Shown one piece after another: positions 10,479 to 22,495 of a stretch of 64,000 nt of DNA. Below the pieces are notes generated by a model, which saw only the letters and a program-made list of their open reading frames with translations, did not search any database and was not told the origin of the DNA. This DNA comes from Prostheceraeus crozeri (lineage: Eukaryota; Platyhelminthes; Polycladida; Euryleptidae). Position 1 is the first letter of the stretch; every line of letters starts with the position of its first letter. Location: the NCBI GenBank assembly GCA_907163375.1, contig CAJQUW010007950.1, forward strand, positions 1 to 64,000, read 5' to 3'. The position numbers were made by a program, and so were the translations under genes.

Positions 10479-12276
10479 GCAAGCTCTAGCAGGGGTCTTA
10501 GCTCGTTTCCTGACATTGAACCATTTTTATTTTCGAGAACAATGCGGCTTGCTATTTTAGCATTGATGAAGTCACTTTTTACAAAAATACGATGTTTCCA
10601 CTATTGCTTTGTTTTAAACATATGGCAAAATATTCATTTCAATGTAGGCCTAATATTTGCAATTTATAGTATTTATCAATAGAATATTGTGAAAAAATTT
10701 CTTTTCTATAGAATAAGAACTTGCCAACAAGGAATATCAAACAAAGTAATGATGTAAATATTGGATAAATAAGGTTGTTTGACCATCTAGCATTTACAGT
10801 TTACTTGAAATCCTAGCTTGATCGTGTGACCATTTGTTCACGCGACGTTCTGGACATTGGCTCAGTTCTAAAACTAAAAATTGCACTATTAACCAGTCTG
10901 GCGAGAGCAGACGATTAATCATGCGACGGAATCAATCGCGCGATTCGTGAATGACTACGAATCGTGCGATTTTTTTGCAATGTGATTTCTCAATGAATTT
11001 TGCTTGATGAGGTTAAAATAATGTTTACCTTCACTCTTTCATCGTTTGAGACAATAATGCAATGCACGGATTCTCATTCCTGATATCTTGTATAGCTAGA
11101 CAGAGTTTGATGTGAAATCTCTATGGGAGCTCCCCATATAGCAGTGAACCACAGCATTAAACGCGTTCGCATAGGACAGGTACACCATTTATACGAATCA
11201 TGCATGTTGTTAAAACATAGCAGGGCCCCCAGATATTATAACTCCTCATTGATATCTCATAAACACATTCATAGCAATGCGCATCAATGCCTGATTTACA
11301 TGAACACTTAACATACACACTGAACATAACCCAGTAACAATTGCACTTGCAGATTTGTTAATTATGAAGATTGCTGAGTGCCAGTTCGCCTATAATCAGA
11401 CTTGAACTATTTAACCACAAAAATTCTTTGGCATTAATAGACGCTGTGCTCTCTTCGTTAATACAAGGGCTCGTCAGTACGGCTCGGAATTGCCCGAATG
11501 ATGACTGAGCAAGTTGAAGGACTGTACAACGGGCTCCGTGTTTATTTATCCTGGCCTTTCCGTGCGGCTGAAAATCATAAAGATTATAGAGTGCTAATTC
11601 CAGATATTTTAAGCTTCTTGGCCCTTCCGAGCTGCACTGACGAACCCTTGTACAGCAAAGCGCAGTGTCCAAGGGCTGTCACCGAATTTTGTGCTTAAAA
11701 TTGTTCAGGTATGAGGACGTCTCTCTATTAGATTTCCTAATGTTTTCCAAAAGTTAAGTCTAATAGTTTGATTTAATTGATGCATTATTATTATGTGTAT
11801 TTCAGGACTGATAGAAGGAACGGAAAATACTTCCACTCCTCCAGCGTTGCTCGATAAAATATGATTGATAAATACCAAAGGAAAGAAAAGTGGGAAATAA
11901 AAGTAGCAATACTTTATATGTACTTCATAATACATGTACATGATGTAGTACTTGCAGTACTTCTATGTTTGCAGATTCTTTAGTAGATTCCTGTACACAT
12001 AGATTATCGAGACTTTTCATCCCTTGATTGTGACTTTTTATGTGTACGCATTTATTATGCTGTTTTCCCAAACATTTACAAATAGGACATCGCATTGATT
12101 AATACGATGGTTCAAATTTCAGTCTATATAGACCATGAGTACCACAAGCTCTCAACTTTAATAGAAATTATCAAACTTTTAATGAAAAATAGTGCAAGCA
12201 AGCTAACTGTAAACAGCTAGTCGCTAGATCTCAAACTTTTCAGAATTGCACGAAAATTGAATTTCTCCCGCCACTG

Positions 12277-13537
12277 CTATTAACATGAATACATGCACTA
12301 CAGGTACTTATCTTTAACTGTCATACAAAGTTAGCATGATTGGATTTTTTCTCAGGTTATAGCAACATTACGAGAATTCGATGCTTGCGCTTCTTCCTTC
12401 TTGGTACAGTTCAGCCATGATGTTCCGTTTGATGCCAAAGTAGTAGAGAGTGACGCACACTCAAGTACAGCAAAAATTCACAGCAATCAGGTACAACTGT
12501 GACCGTATGATCACCCTAGGACTAAATGGGTTAATTTTGCGTATATTTACGAATTAGAGCACATGTACAGTACTACAACAGTATATTCATGAAAAATTAC
12601 ATTTACTTGTTAGACTCACATAATGCCATATCTCCTTTATTCTAAACTTGAAAACATTTTGAGGGAATCTTCAAATGTGCTATTTGATTTCACTCCAGCC
12701 TGATGAGCGACTGTGATCAAGTAGCTAGTAGTTCAAAAGTGAGAATTTTTAAATTGAATTTCAGGAGACAGACCTGGGCTGTAAATTGAATAATACGAGA
12801 ACGGCTCTAGTCGAAAAAGGGGAACTGCCTAAGCCGAAAACTCCCTTCCAATTCACACTCTGGTTGTCATTGGTCCACCGCACCTGGAATTCCATATTGA
12901 TTCTTCACTAGTTAAGGGAGAAAATAGAAGATTCATTCCTAAAAGTAAGCAGCAACAAAGTAGGGTTGAAAAGAAGGCATATTAATTAACCTATCTGAGA
13001 CATTATGATGTGAAATCAACGCATAGGATATATGCTCAGTAATCACAGGTTGGACACATTGCATATCAACTTGGATTCACTACTTTGCTTACATGTCATC
13101 AGAATGAGAAGTACAGATTGTCTTCCTTTGATGACAAATATTTTGTTCGCAAAACCTCGTGTGAACGACGAAACTATGCGTCTTTTGTGAACATTTGAGG
13201 ATTGAAAGAATAGGCAAGAATTCGTGAGATTACAATCAGCTTTTGTCTTTTTAAGGCGTAAATTCTTGCAAGATCACACAAGATCTCTCAACATGTGACG
13301 AGGTTTATATTACATCTTGGGCGGAACCTCAAAGCATTGTTAGAATGCGCATCTCTACAGCTGCAGGAAGGATTTCTTTGAATGGCTTGGGGACTGCGTT
13401 GAGGACTACCTTTCAAGTTGTGAGGATAAGTGCATCCCAGACCTCAGGTATAAGAAACTAATGATGCTTTGTGAGTGCGGATTCCCATTGATAAAAAGAT
13501 GCTTTTCTATTGGCCACGAGCAATTTTGGTCTACGAG
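12277..13537. other. No gene or clear repeat seen
   Basis: Only short frames and no recognisable motif, RNA gene or inverted repeat over about 1.26 kb. It separates the palindromic element from an RT fragment. Confidence 0.4.
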
Positions 13538-14203
13538 CTACAAGACAGTGAAAACGGATGAACAAAATGTTCTAACGAAAAATGAGAGTGATACACAAGC
13601 ACAAATTGCGATTTGAAAATCCCAAAGTAAAAACACTGGCTCAACCATGAATTGCAGATGACGCCATGACAAACAGGTCCAGGTCCTGCAGCCCGGCGAC
13701 AGAAGTTCCTCGCAATTAATTAATCCACGAATTTCTCTGTCTTCGAATTTCGTCTTCGATCTTCGCCAGTGCCAGGGTCCCTCATCCAAATTCTCCAACG
13801 TCGTGTATTCCCTCTTTTTGATGGTCTCCAGCAGGCCATTGTTCTCTGTCACTTTCACTTTGTGTCGCACCTGCTCGTATGCCTTCCTCTGACACCAGCT
13901 GAACATTAACAGTCTTCGCTAGGTCCACTTTTCATCCTCCTTTCGCAACGTCCAAATTTCTGCTCCGTACGACGAAATGTTCTTCATAAGTTGCCTATTA
14001 ATGCGCATGCTGATATCTTTGCACTTATAAGCATCCAGGAGCTGGTGGTTGGCACTTCTGGCTATGATTAAACGTGCTCTTACGGCTTGCTCACAGCTGT
14101 TCCTCGTCGCTAAAGTGGATTCCAGGTACTTGAGCTGGTGGACGCAGCCAGTCGCAATGCTCCGAAATGTATTGGAAATATTTCGCAGGATGTTCATCGA
14201 CAA
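13538..14203 (-). pseudogene. LINE 3' fragment: C-terminal part of a reverse transcriptase
   Basis: Minus-strand remains of the region after the RT active site. LKYLESTLATRNSC corresponds to the family's YLGS.I...G.C, and SSYGAEIWTLRKEDEK to its LYG.E.WTL.K. The following frame holds WCQRKAYEQVRHKVKVTENN and LETIKKREY, the segment with W.RRM.K..W.D..T. At least one frame change separates the two open pieces. RT motifs and endonuclease are absent, so the copy is 5'-truncated. Its relatives are LINE 3 (21.0-22.5 kb) and LINE 4 (27.7-29.0 kb). Confidence 0.7.
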
Positions 14204-15539
14204 CCGAAGCCTCTAAGCATCTTTGAATTTTGGAGAAGGAGAACAATTGCCTTGTGTAAGTTCTATGAAGCAGGAGAGATCAAGAAGATCAAGAAATTCT
14301 CGTCTCTGAGCGCTGGCAAAATGTATTATTCCTCACAGAATGCAGCTGTTTTAGGTAAATTTTATTTCAATCAATCAGATATGACTTTTCCATTTCAAAT
14401 CACAGTCATTGACAACTCCAGAACCACATTGCACATTGCTTTCGGAAATCACGGAAGGAATCTTGATTTCGACGCACATTGATTATGAAACGCACCTCGA
14501 TATTCTTCAAACTGGACAAATGAAGACCAAAGATAAATGGGTCAATCGACGAGCCCTACGGCACTCCACTAGTCACGAGGTTAAGTACTTTTTCAAACCC
14601 CTGCATTCGATTGAATGAAATATGACCACACTGAAACATCTATTATAATCAGGGAAAGAAACCCCGAGTGCTACAATCAACTCTACGACACGGCTTACTG
14701 ATAGCATTCTATCTCAGAGCGTTATTGGAAGTTCTGTGGACCTTTCGACTTGGGGCAATGCCAGGCGAATTATGGAATCAGTTTAACATGTCGACTGGCT
14801 CGCTGATGAACATATGTACAGAAATAAATTATGATTTCGAAGCTTGTCAAATTTGATGTTTAAATAAAATGCTAACTGAAAATTCAACTAAAATGCAAAA
14901 TATGTAGGTGCTGTATTTTGTTGCAGTGTGTTCTTCAATCAATTCATTCTGCATCTGTCTAGCACTCTGATGTCATCATAATCTCTCTGCGATGTACCTA
15001 AGCTGTTTGATGATCTCTGAGTAATACGCTCCTTTCAAATATCGTATGTGCGTCACTTCTCAACCTTGCCCACTTCAGATCAATGAAGATCGCTTGTATA
15101 ACAAATTTCTCATTACACGAGTGGGGCATTATTCTAATCAAAGGAATGTGAATGTCTCTGTTTGCTATCAGTTCATCGAATTAATCTATGATTGAACTCA
15201 TTTTCCATTAAAAGCATATATGCAAGCCTCAAATATTCTTAAAGGAAAAATGAAAAATCATCAAGAAGTTCATATTTTCTATGATCAATTACTGCAATTA
15301 GCCATTATCAACTAATGTTATTGTATTACATACATGAATTACAATATATTGATGAATGAGTAGTCTATGCATCTCCTGCATGCTTATCCAAAAGGCAATT
15401 TCTGAAAAACACAATTCGCACATTAAGTTCATTGTGTGCATTCACTGAATGGGCGAAAGCACGTGAACGAGTTTTTTCCGTGAAAATGTCAAATCCAACA
15501 CATATAAGCATGATGCCCTAAATGATTGGAAACAACCAT
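14204..15539. other. No gene seen
   Basis: Short frames near 14,138-14,618 and 14,668-14,856 show no family motifs. The remainder is AT-rich and featureless to the eye. Confidence 0.4.
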
Positions 15540-15690
15540 AGATTGTCGACTGAAAAAGTATCTGTATACAGTGAAATTTTTATATGAAAAGATTCAGTTT
15601 TTTACGGAGATTACGTTTCTGCTCTACTGTAGTTATTTTGCTCTAGTGGCAGGTTGCTTGACATGATCACGCTAAAGAAAATACTCTTGA
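15540..15690 (+). repeat. Dispersed repeat, short copy (longer copy at 25,853-26,365)
   Basis: It begins GTCGACTGAAAAAGTATCTG and ends near GTGGCAGGTTGCTTGACATG. Both ends match 25,855-25,925 and 26,325-26,360. The longer copy has about 380 bp more in its middle, so this one is internally deleted or the other carries an insertion. Confidence 0.65.
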
Positions 15691-15710
15691 GGTTAAGCAT
15701 AAAAGTAGTA

Positions 15711-16689
15711 CACTGTAAATTGCTAGATACGAAAATTACTTACAAACATATACCAAAATCACATACAATTTGAAACTAACATCTGATACGAGATTCTGGT
15801 ATGTCTACGGAGATCTGGTATGTCTTTCATACCACATCTCACTTACTTTCGTATGTGATTGGTATGTAGCGATACGAACTATTCTATCTGTGATTGGCTG
15901 TTTTACAACAAAATGCGAGTTGTTGGTATGTTTTATATACGAGACCAGATGCAAATTCATCCTTATTCGTATGCCTCTGGTATGTGTTTGGTATGTGCAG
16001 CTTTAAGTCACATAGCAAAATATATGCATATATTACATACTACTGTCAAATAGCTTTTTTCGGTAATACCAGTCGTGAATATTTTTTGTTTGATAGAGTG
16101 ATATTTAAGTTCATTAGATTTAATTATATATTTTACGCCCCACGAATATGTCGTCTATGCTACTTGTCTAACAACAGTAACAGGACGTTTACTTAACTCT
16201 ACTTTATGACCCAAGTTGTTAAACTTAATTTCACTTAAACGATATCTTTAGTGAAATCTTGCGTTCATGAACTATAATGTCTTTATATTTCGGATTGATA
16301 ATATGCTTAATTTCAAAATTACATAATGCATAATTGTTGATGGTTGAATACTTATTGATTATTCATGAAATGCCTTAGACATACCTGTATTAAAATCGAA
16401 TTCAACATTGGAAGTGTGACTCTTGAATGTCATTATCTCACTACTTACAGAACAGTAGTAACATAAGTGTGATCGTCAATGACCAAAGGCCTTAAATCAA
16501 CATACTTTGGGCATGATTTATGCTTTCTTTTAACATTGTGCTGGTATGGCTTTAGTATGCAAAGCATACCACATTTAAAAGAACATACGAAAAGCATACA
16601 AATATAAGCCAAGAGAAAACAGAAATATACCAAAAAAATATTTTGGTATGCATCCTTCGTATGTGATTGGTATTGAGCGATTTACAGTG
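15711..16689 (+). mobile_element. TA-flanked 1-kb element rich in GGTATG/CATACC (copy 1)
   Basis: The ends are CACTGTAAATTGC (15,711) and GCGATTTACAGTG (16,689), with TA immediately outside. The full length recurs inverted at 29,004-30,012. The interior carries many GGTATG and CATACC words (for example TGGTATGTGTTTGGTATGTG), probably repeated binding sites for a transposase. Long frames in it (PDANSSLFVCLWYVFGM) recur in the other copy but only because the DNA is the same; they show no known domain. Probably a non-autonomous Tc1/mariner-type element. Confidence 0.8.
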
Positions 16690-17565
16690 TAGCAACCTAT
16701 CGAATTGCTAAGTTAACAACATTATCTCTCCAAGGCTATCAGACACGCGGAGGATCTGTAAAACACTATCATTCCTTCTGCATTACTATCATGATCACTC
16801 AATTCCGTGGTAATGTGTAACAAACTGCAAAAACTTACATATCTCACATTTAGTAGCAATACCCAGCTGTGTTCACCTCGAGTTCATTTAATAAAATCGA
16901 AACTGTATACACATTGGGATTTGATAAATGCTGAGTTGCTACTCTACTTAATATCTACTCTATGGAAACAAACTCAATTATTCAGCTGCATTGCTCATCT
17001 CGAATTCTCATTTTTCGTCACTTTCCTTCATATAGGCCTACTGTTGAGTCTATACTTGATTAATCCGGAATCTAGTGACTTCATCTTCTTAGCCCAATAT
17101 TTGATTGTAGGATGATTATAGAAATGATATCATAAGCAATGATCTTTTCTTGGTTATGAACGGTGTGTAAAAATATCTGCTTTTTATTACAAGATATAAA
17201 ATTTAACAAAGATTATTTTCTAAGTGATGCAAAAATTGATAACTTGATCGGCATAGCATGTATCCTGATAATTCTAAAAATGCGCTCATTGATGATGTAA
17301 TGATGATTACAAGCAACTTCTGAAATTTTGTTGCGATGATAATCTTCATGGGTGTTCAAATATTTCAAATATATTTGGGGGAGTTTTTCTGTTTGGGATG
17401 CATAATTGCCAGCGACCACCGATAGACCCAGACTTAACATAATGATTGATAATAATAATAATATGCGTTTATTTCCAGATAAATGAAAATCGTGAATTTT
17501 GAGTAGTGAAGTCATAAAGTGATACAAAAGAGATTCATCAGGTAAGAAGTCATTAAGTAGAAGTC
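16690..17565. other. No gene seen
   Basis: Plus-strand frame 16,807-17,115 and minus-strand frame 17,213-17,569 have no recognisable motif; both look like chance frames. The right side probably includes the 3' tail of LINE 2. Confidence 0.35.
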
Positions 17566-19352
17566 TCATGCAATACTCGTACGCGTAAATTGATCATTGA
17601 GAATCGTTGCGCCTTTTACACAAAAAGAATTGAGTCTGCGAATGGTGGATACTCTTGGTAATAGGAAGCGTCCCGAAGTGGAGATTTCACGCAGAAACTT
17701 ATTCAAAATGTGATTCTCATTAGAAGCTGTTCTATACAATTTAATTGCCGAAATTTTTCTCCTTTCATCAAGGGGTTGATGACGGTCATTTGTACAATGT
17801 CGGCCACATATAAGTCGATGATATCTGCTTTCCAACATTTCAAGTCTATGTGCGTCTCTCTTGGAAAGTCCGATGAATAGCGGAGATGAGTATTCAATAA
17901 TTGATCACATAATACCGCAGTAGGCCAACTTCAGCTGAGAATTTACTAAATGCGGTCGAAGCAATCTTAAAGGAAAGAGGCGTCTGGACGCAGATGATGC
18001 AATTTTGTCAAAATGGTTACTCCATGAGCAACTCTTGTTGAAGGTGACTCATAGAATTGTCAGCGTCTCAACAGAAGTTACATCCTTTAAATATGTCGGG
18101 TGACAGTCTTTAGATTTCGGAATGACCAGTGACTTACACTTATTCAAATTTAGCTGGAGTCCACATCGATGTGACCATTCTAGGACCGAGTTGTAGGTAG
18201 CGGTGATCTGCGGGTTTGTTGTTTTGTAAAGCGGTGCACTGATTGTAATATCGTCTGCGTACATAGCGATCTGACAGCAGTCATTCGCTACATCAAGTGA
18301 ACCCATCACGATCGAAAAAGGAATGGCCCCAAGACGGAACCTTGAGGGATTCCTGAGTAATCGAGTAATTGGGTACTACAGACAGTTCCAATTTTAACAT
18401 ATTGTGAACGATCTTCTAGATAGTTCAATACCCATGATATAAGCTCTTTTGGCATGTCGCATTTCAACATACGATCTGTAATTACATTATGTTTTAGCCG
18501 ATCAAATGCCTTTGAGAGATCGCAACCTATTTGAACTCCGGCAACGTTGGAATCATCCAAAGATTTCGTCACATGATCGTGTAGAGCTATCAACTCACAA
18601 GTTGTAGATCATCCGGGCCTGAACCTATACTGATGTTCACCATATGCCTTCAGGAAATACGGTTTTGCGAATTCTAGAATTACGCGTTCCACTATCTTCG
18701 TTGGGACAGGTAATAAACTTATCGGTCTCACATCATCAGTGGATTTTGGATGATTCGTTTTAGGAACAGGCGTGATGGTTGAAATCTTCCATCGGCTAGG
18801 AACAGTAGCGGTTTTTATTGAGTCTTGCAAAAGTGCCGTCAAAGGCTGTGCCAGGATCGAGGCTGCGACTTTGTCTAACATAGGCGGTATTTCGGAGGAC
18901 ACTTTACGGGAAGGTAGTGCTTCAAGCAGACGAAAGACAAAGTGTTCGGAAACCACAATTTCTCTGGCGAAGTCACAAAAGGGTAAATTGATGTCGTGTT
19001 TGTCAATGTAGACTTGCACAAGATCTTGATTGATCGTATTTGAAGCTGTCTCAAGGCAATCAAATCTGCTATAAAGAGCTTTAATGTCATCATTTGATTT
19101 TCGACCACTAACAGTATTAACAATTTTCCAAACATTCCCATGCTTCATTTTGGAAATCCATATTGCTTTTGACTTTTCAATTTCACTTTTCACTTTAGCT
19201 TTTAGGGGATTGTACAGGTGAAAGTTCTTTTGGTGATAACCATTCCACCCTTTATTAATTAACGATTTCACTATGGGAGAAATCCATGGTTTTGTATTTC
19301 CCGCAAATGTAGCAAATTCGACTGGGATGGTTGCAGATAATGCAAAATCCAA
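17566..19352 (-). pseudogene. LINE 2: 5'-truncated CR1/L2-group reverse transcriptase
   Basis: A minus-strand RT related to LINE 1. In order on the minus strand: linker TKPWISPIVKSLINKGW, fingers RPISLLPVPTKIVERVI, then CDLSKAFDRLKHNVI, GIPQGSVLGPFLF and the active site AMYADDITISAP, and a tail ending near SRYHRLICGRH. It lacks the endonuclease and ORF1, the normal result of incomplete reverse transcription. The frame is broken by a stop near 18,610 within the FRPGSST-type motif, a frame change near 18,306, and more changes after 18,049. It is older than LINE 1. Confidence 0.85.
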
Positions 19353-19679
19353 AATCCAAAAAGGAAGACATTGGGCTTTTCCTGTAACGCGTCATGTGTT
19401 TGACCGTCATTAAACGTTAAAGACCAAAAACCAACTAAATGACATTTAAAAGATTTTCCATTTTGGTGTTCATAGAAACTCACCTCTAACTGTCTTCCAG
19501 AATGCTTTCATCTAACTGTCATTAAGCAGAGATTGCGCATAAACTTCCATTAATTTTTCACAATGTCGCGTGTAACAGGATTTCATGATGTCATTTTTAC
19601 GCATTCTGACATCACAACGTACAAAATCATCAAATTTATTGTTAACGTAGTTAAAGATGAGCTAAAGGTCCAGTGGGAC
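19353..19679. other. Junction between LINE 2 and LINE 3, no gene
   Basis: No family motif is seen. Short words such as CTGTCATTAA repeat here but no unit could be defined. Confidence 0.3.
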
Positions 19680-22495
19680 AGATGTTCATAGAGGATGTGG
19701 AGCAAAGAATTAAGAACCGGACTCTAGAGGAAAAAGAGAGATCTGTTTAAAGCAAATGGGAGTACTTGAAAGAAGCTATTCATAATTGTGCCGAGCAGCG
19801 CTGTGTAAAGCAATTGAAATAAAGAGATAAGAAACCGTGGGTAAGTCAGAAGATGCTTGGAAAATGGACGAGAGAAGAAAATGGAATTGTGGGAAAACAT
19901 ACGAGGCAAAGTTGAAATACAAGCAGCTAAACAACGAATTACTAGTCCGGGAGCTAGCGTGAAGTTGTGCAGGGAACGAGGTAGTACATAAAACTTTCAC
20001 ATAGCATAGTAAACCTCTAACCTACTGCAAAACTTCGCGTCTGGCGGATCAGATCATTTGCTTTTCAGAAATAGAGAGGATAACACAATCCTATGTATTT
20101 CCAGTGGCAAAATTGTGACATTTAAGGTGTTGACTTCATTTTTTCAAATTTTTGCTCATAAAAGTCACACAAATTGGTATTTTGTTGAACTGGTTATTAT
20201 AGAAATCCCCTACAGATCATGATCTTTCAAATGAGTTATCATTCAGTGACAGAGGATGAAGTAAAGTGTACAAACAGACACTTTTCGTAAAAGTATATCA
20301 ACAATTCTCCTGAAATTTCTATGTTAAAATTTGCAGTTACACCAACGAAAAGTGTCTGTTTGTACACTTTACTTCATCCTCTGTCACTGAATGATCACTC
20401 ATTTGAAAGATCATGATCTGTAGGGGATTTCTATAATAACCAGTTCAACAAAATACCAATTTGTGTGACTTTTATGAGCAAAAATTTGAAAAAATGAAGT
20501 CAACACCTTAAATGTCACAATTTTGCCACTGGAAATACATAGGATTGTGTTATCCTCTATATTTCTTAAAAGCAAATGATCTGATCCGGCAGACGCGAAG
20601 TTTTGCAGTAGGTTAGAGGTGTACTATGCTATGTGAAAGTTTTATGTACTACCTCGTTCCCTGCACAACTTCACGCTAGCTCCCGGACTATACGGAGAGA
20701 AACAGATGGAGCTAGAGAAAGGTAATACCAAAAAGAGTGTGCAGAACTGGAGGCACTTGAAAGGAGCGTGCGCCAGGATCTAGTCTATGAGAAAGTGTCA
20801 AGTTTGTGAACAATGAATAAAAGGGCAGCAGTTCAGAAAGGAATGCTCAGTGGAGAGGGCGTGTTATTTGTAGAACAGGAGGATGTCAAGAAGCGGTGGG
20901 TCGAATATATCGAGAAGCCATATGGAAGGGAAGACAAGGCAGATGAAATCAACTCAGAAAGAGAAAGTGATATCGAAGAAGATGACATCGAACCATCAAT
21001 ATTGAGAGAGGAAATTGAATCAGTTATCAGAGAGTTGAAATGAGGAAAGGCGGAGGGAATTGATGATATTCCGGCGGAGTTCGTTAAAATTCTTGGAAGT
21101 GGGGCAAGAAAAGAAATAACGCAGTTGGGCATGAAAATGTATAATGATGGAACAGGCCGTCTGATTTCCTGAAGTGCGTCCTGATACTGCTTGAGAAAAA
21201 ACCCAATACCAACAAGTGTGAAGAAAACCGTACTATAAGCCTAATATCCCATTCATCAAAGAAATGTTGAAGGTTTTACATCGAATGATTGAACCAAAAC
21301 CTGAAAGTTTTCTTGACAATGACCAGCTCTGTTTCAGAAAGGGGGAGGAGCAAGGGATGCTATTGCAATGCTAAGGGTGATTGGCGAGAGGAGTTTGGTA
21401 CACGAGCACGAAGTATTTGTCTGCTTCATAGATTTCGAAAACGTTTTCGATATGGTCAGGTGAGACCATCTTTTGGACATTCTTAAGAAGAACGGTGTTG
21501 ATTGGAGGGATCGGCGACTGATATCTGAGCTATGCATGAATGAGGAAGCAGTTGTCCGCGTAAATGGTGAGGAGACAAATCCATGTATAGTGGGAAGAGG
21601 AGTGACACTGGGGTGCCCGCCTTCGCCTACCTTATTTGACATTTATGCGGAGCAGATGGTGAGGGAGGTTCTTGAGGATGTCGAAGAATGTGTCAATGCC
21701 GGGGGCTGTCCCCTTCAGGCGGTGAAATTTGCAGACGACCAGGCGATGATTCCCAGTACAGAAGAAGGCTTACAAGAAATGATATCGAGCATGAAGAACG
21801 TATGCGAGCGCTTTCGAATGAGAATCAACATTAAGAAAACTAAAGCAATTAAGACATCGAGGACGCCATCCCATATACACATTTCGATTAATGGACAAGA
21901 GCTCGATCAAGTGTCAAGCTTTAAATACTTAGACAGTATGCTCCGTGAAGATGAAAGATGCTCTAAAGAGATATCTTCGAGGATCGGGACAGCAAAAAGC
22001 ACATTCATGGCAAGAAAGGAGCTAGTCACCAAGACTATAGACCTTTCTCTGAGGAAAAGGTTTATAAAGACACTGGTGTGGATCGTGCTCTTGTACACCT
22101 CCGAGGCATGGACGCTGAAGAAGGCCGATATAAAGAAACTAGAAGCTTTTGAGATGTGGTGCTGGAGACGTATTATGAAAGTCAAGTGGACAGACAGGAT
22201 TACTAACGAAGCGGTCTTGGAGAAGGTGAAAGAAGAAAGGCATATAATGAAATCAATCTACCACATGAAGAGGAAATGGGCTGCGTATAACATCCGACAT
22301 AGCAGGATATTCAGATTGGTGATCGAGGGAGGAATGGAAGGCAAACGTTCTCGAGGAAGGAAGAGAGTCATGCTGACAGACACCACCACGAACAGCCATT
22401 ATCATGAGTTCAAGGAACGTGCGCTAAAGCGAGAAGTGACACCATGTTGCGGACCTGCCTACGGGCAAAATTACCAAAGGGAGAGTTACAGTTGA
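19680..22495 (+). pseudogene. LINE 3: RTE-like endonuclease/RT remnant split by a MITE
   Basis: The left part (19,680-19,940) reads like the linker between endonuclease and RT (RIKNRTLEEKE, KPWVSQKML). A MITE interrupts it, and the linker resumes at 20,690. RT motifs follow: GIDDIPAEFVK, CFIDFENVFDMV-type text near 21,420-21,455, GVTLGCPPSPTLF, and the active site KFADDQAMIP (21,724-21,753). The tail has FKYLDSMLREDERC, LLYTSEAWTLKKADIKKLE and EMWCWRRIMKVKWTDRITN. The last 340 codons (21,473-22,495) are one open frame. The first half has several frame changes. FADDQ replaces the more usual FADDT/Y, which may be family-specific. Confidence 0.82.
19945..20688. mobile_element. Hairpin MITE, GTCCGG family (copy 2), inserted in LINE 3
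   Basis: The ends GTCCGGGAGCTAGCGTGAAG and CTTCACGCTAGCTCCCGGAC are perfectly inverted and TA-flanked. The two arms match almost base for base over about 330-370 bp (for example ACACTTTACTTCATCCTCTG against its complement near 20,270), leaving a small loop near 20,320-20,340. A transcript would fold into one long hairpin. The near-identity of the arms suggests a recent insertion. LINE 3 sequence continues on both sides, giving the order of events. Confidence 0.9.

Larger units (their letters stand above)
7000..12276. mobile_element. 5.3-kb palindromic DNA element with kilobase inverted arms
   Basis: The ends read CAGTGGCGGGCGCAATTC at 7000 and CCCGCCACTG at 12,267-12,276, inverted to each other. 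Matches continue inward along both arms: CATTAAAATTTAGAGC versus its complement near 12,150, then AGTCTTGATAATCT versus GATTATCGAGACTTTTC near 12,005, and further to about 8,865 and 10,920. The arms are about 1.2-1.9 kb, diverged, and the left one carries a nested MITE. The CAGTGGCG end looks hAT-like, but an 8-bp target duplication is not visible (TTGTGAAT versus CTATTAAC). The centre holds piggyBac-like remnants and a hairpin MITE, so class assignment is open. Confidence 0.7.

Noticed and set aside
10419-10682. 87-codon plus-strand frame
   Set aside because: Opposite to the transposase-like remnant and without any motif; a shadow frame.
7000-12276. hAT assignment for the palindromic element
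   Set aside because: The CAGTGGCG tip fits, but the expected 8-bp target duplication is not present and the internal remnants look piggyBac-like, so the superfamily was left open.
15770-16196. Plus-strand frames conserved in the copy at 29.5-29.9 kb
   Set aside because: Conservation is explained by the whole element being duplicated; frames overlap each other in all three phases and carry no motif.
16807-17115. 102-codon plus-strand frame
   Set aside because: Hydrophobic composition from AT-rich DNA, with no homologous motif, promoter or neighbouring gene.
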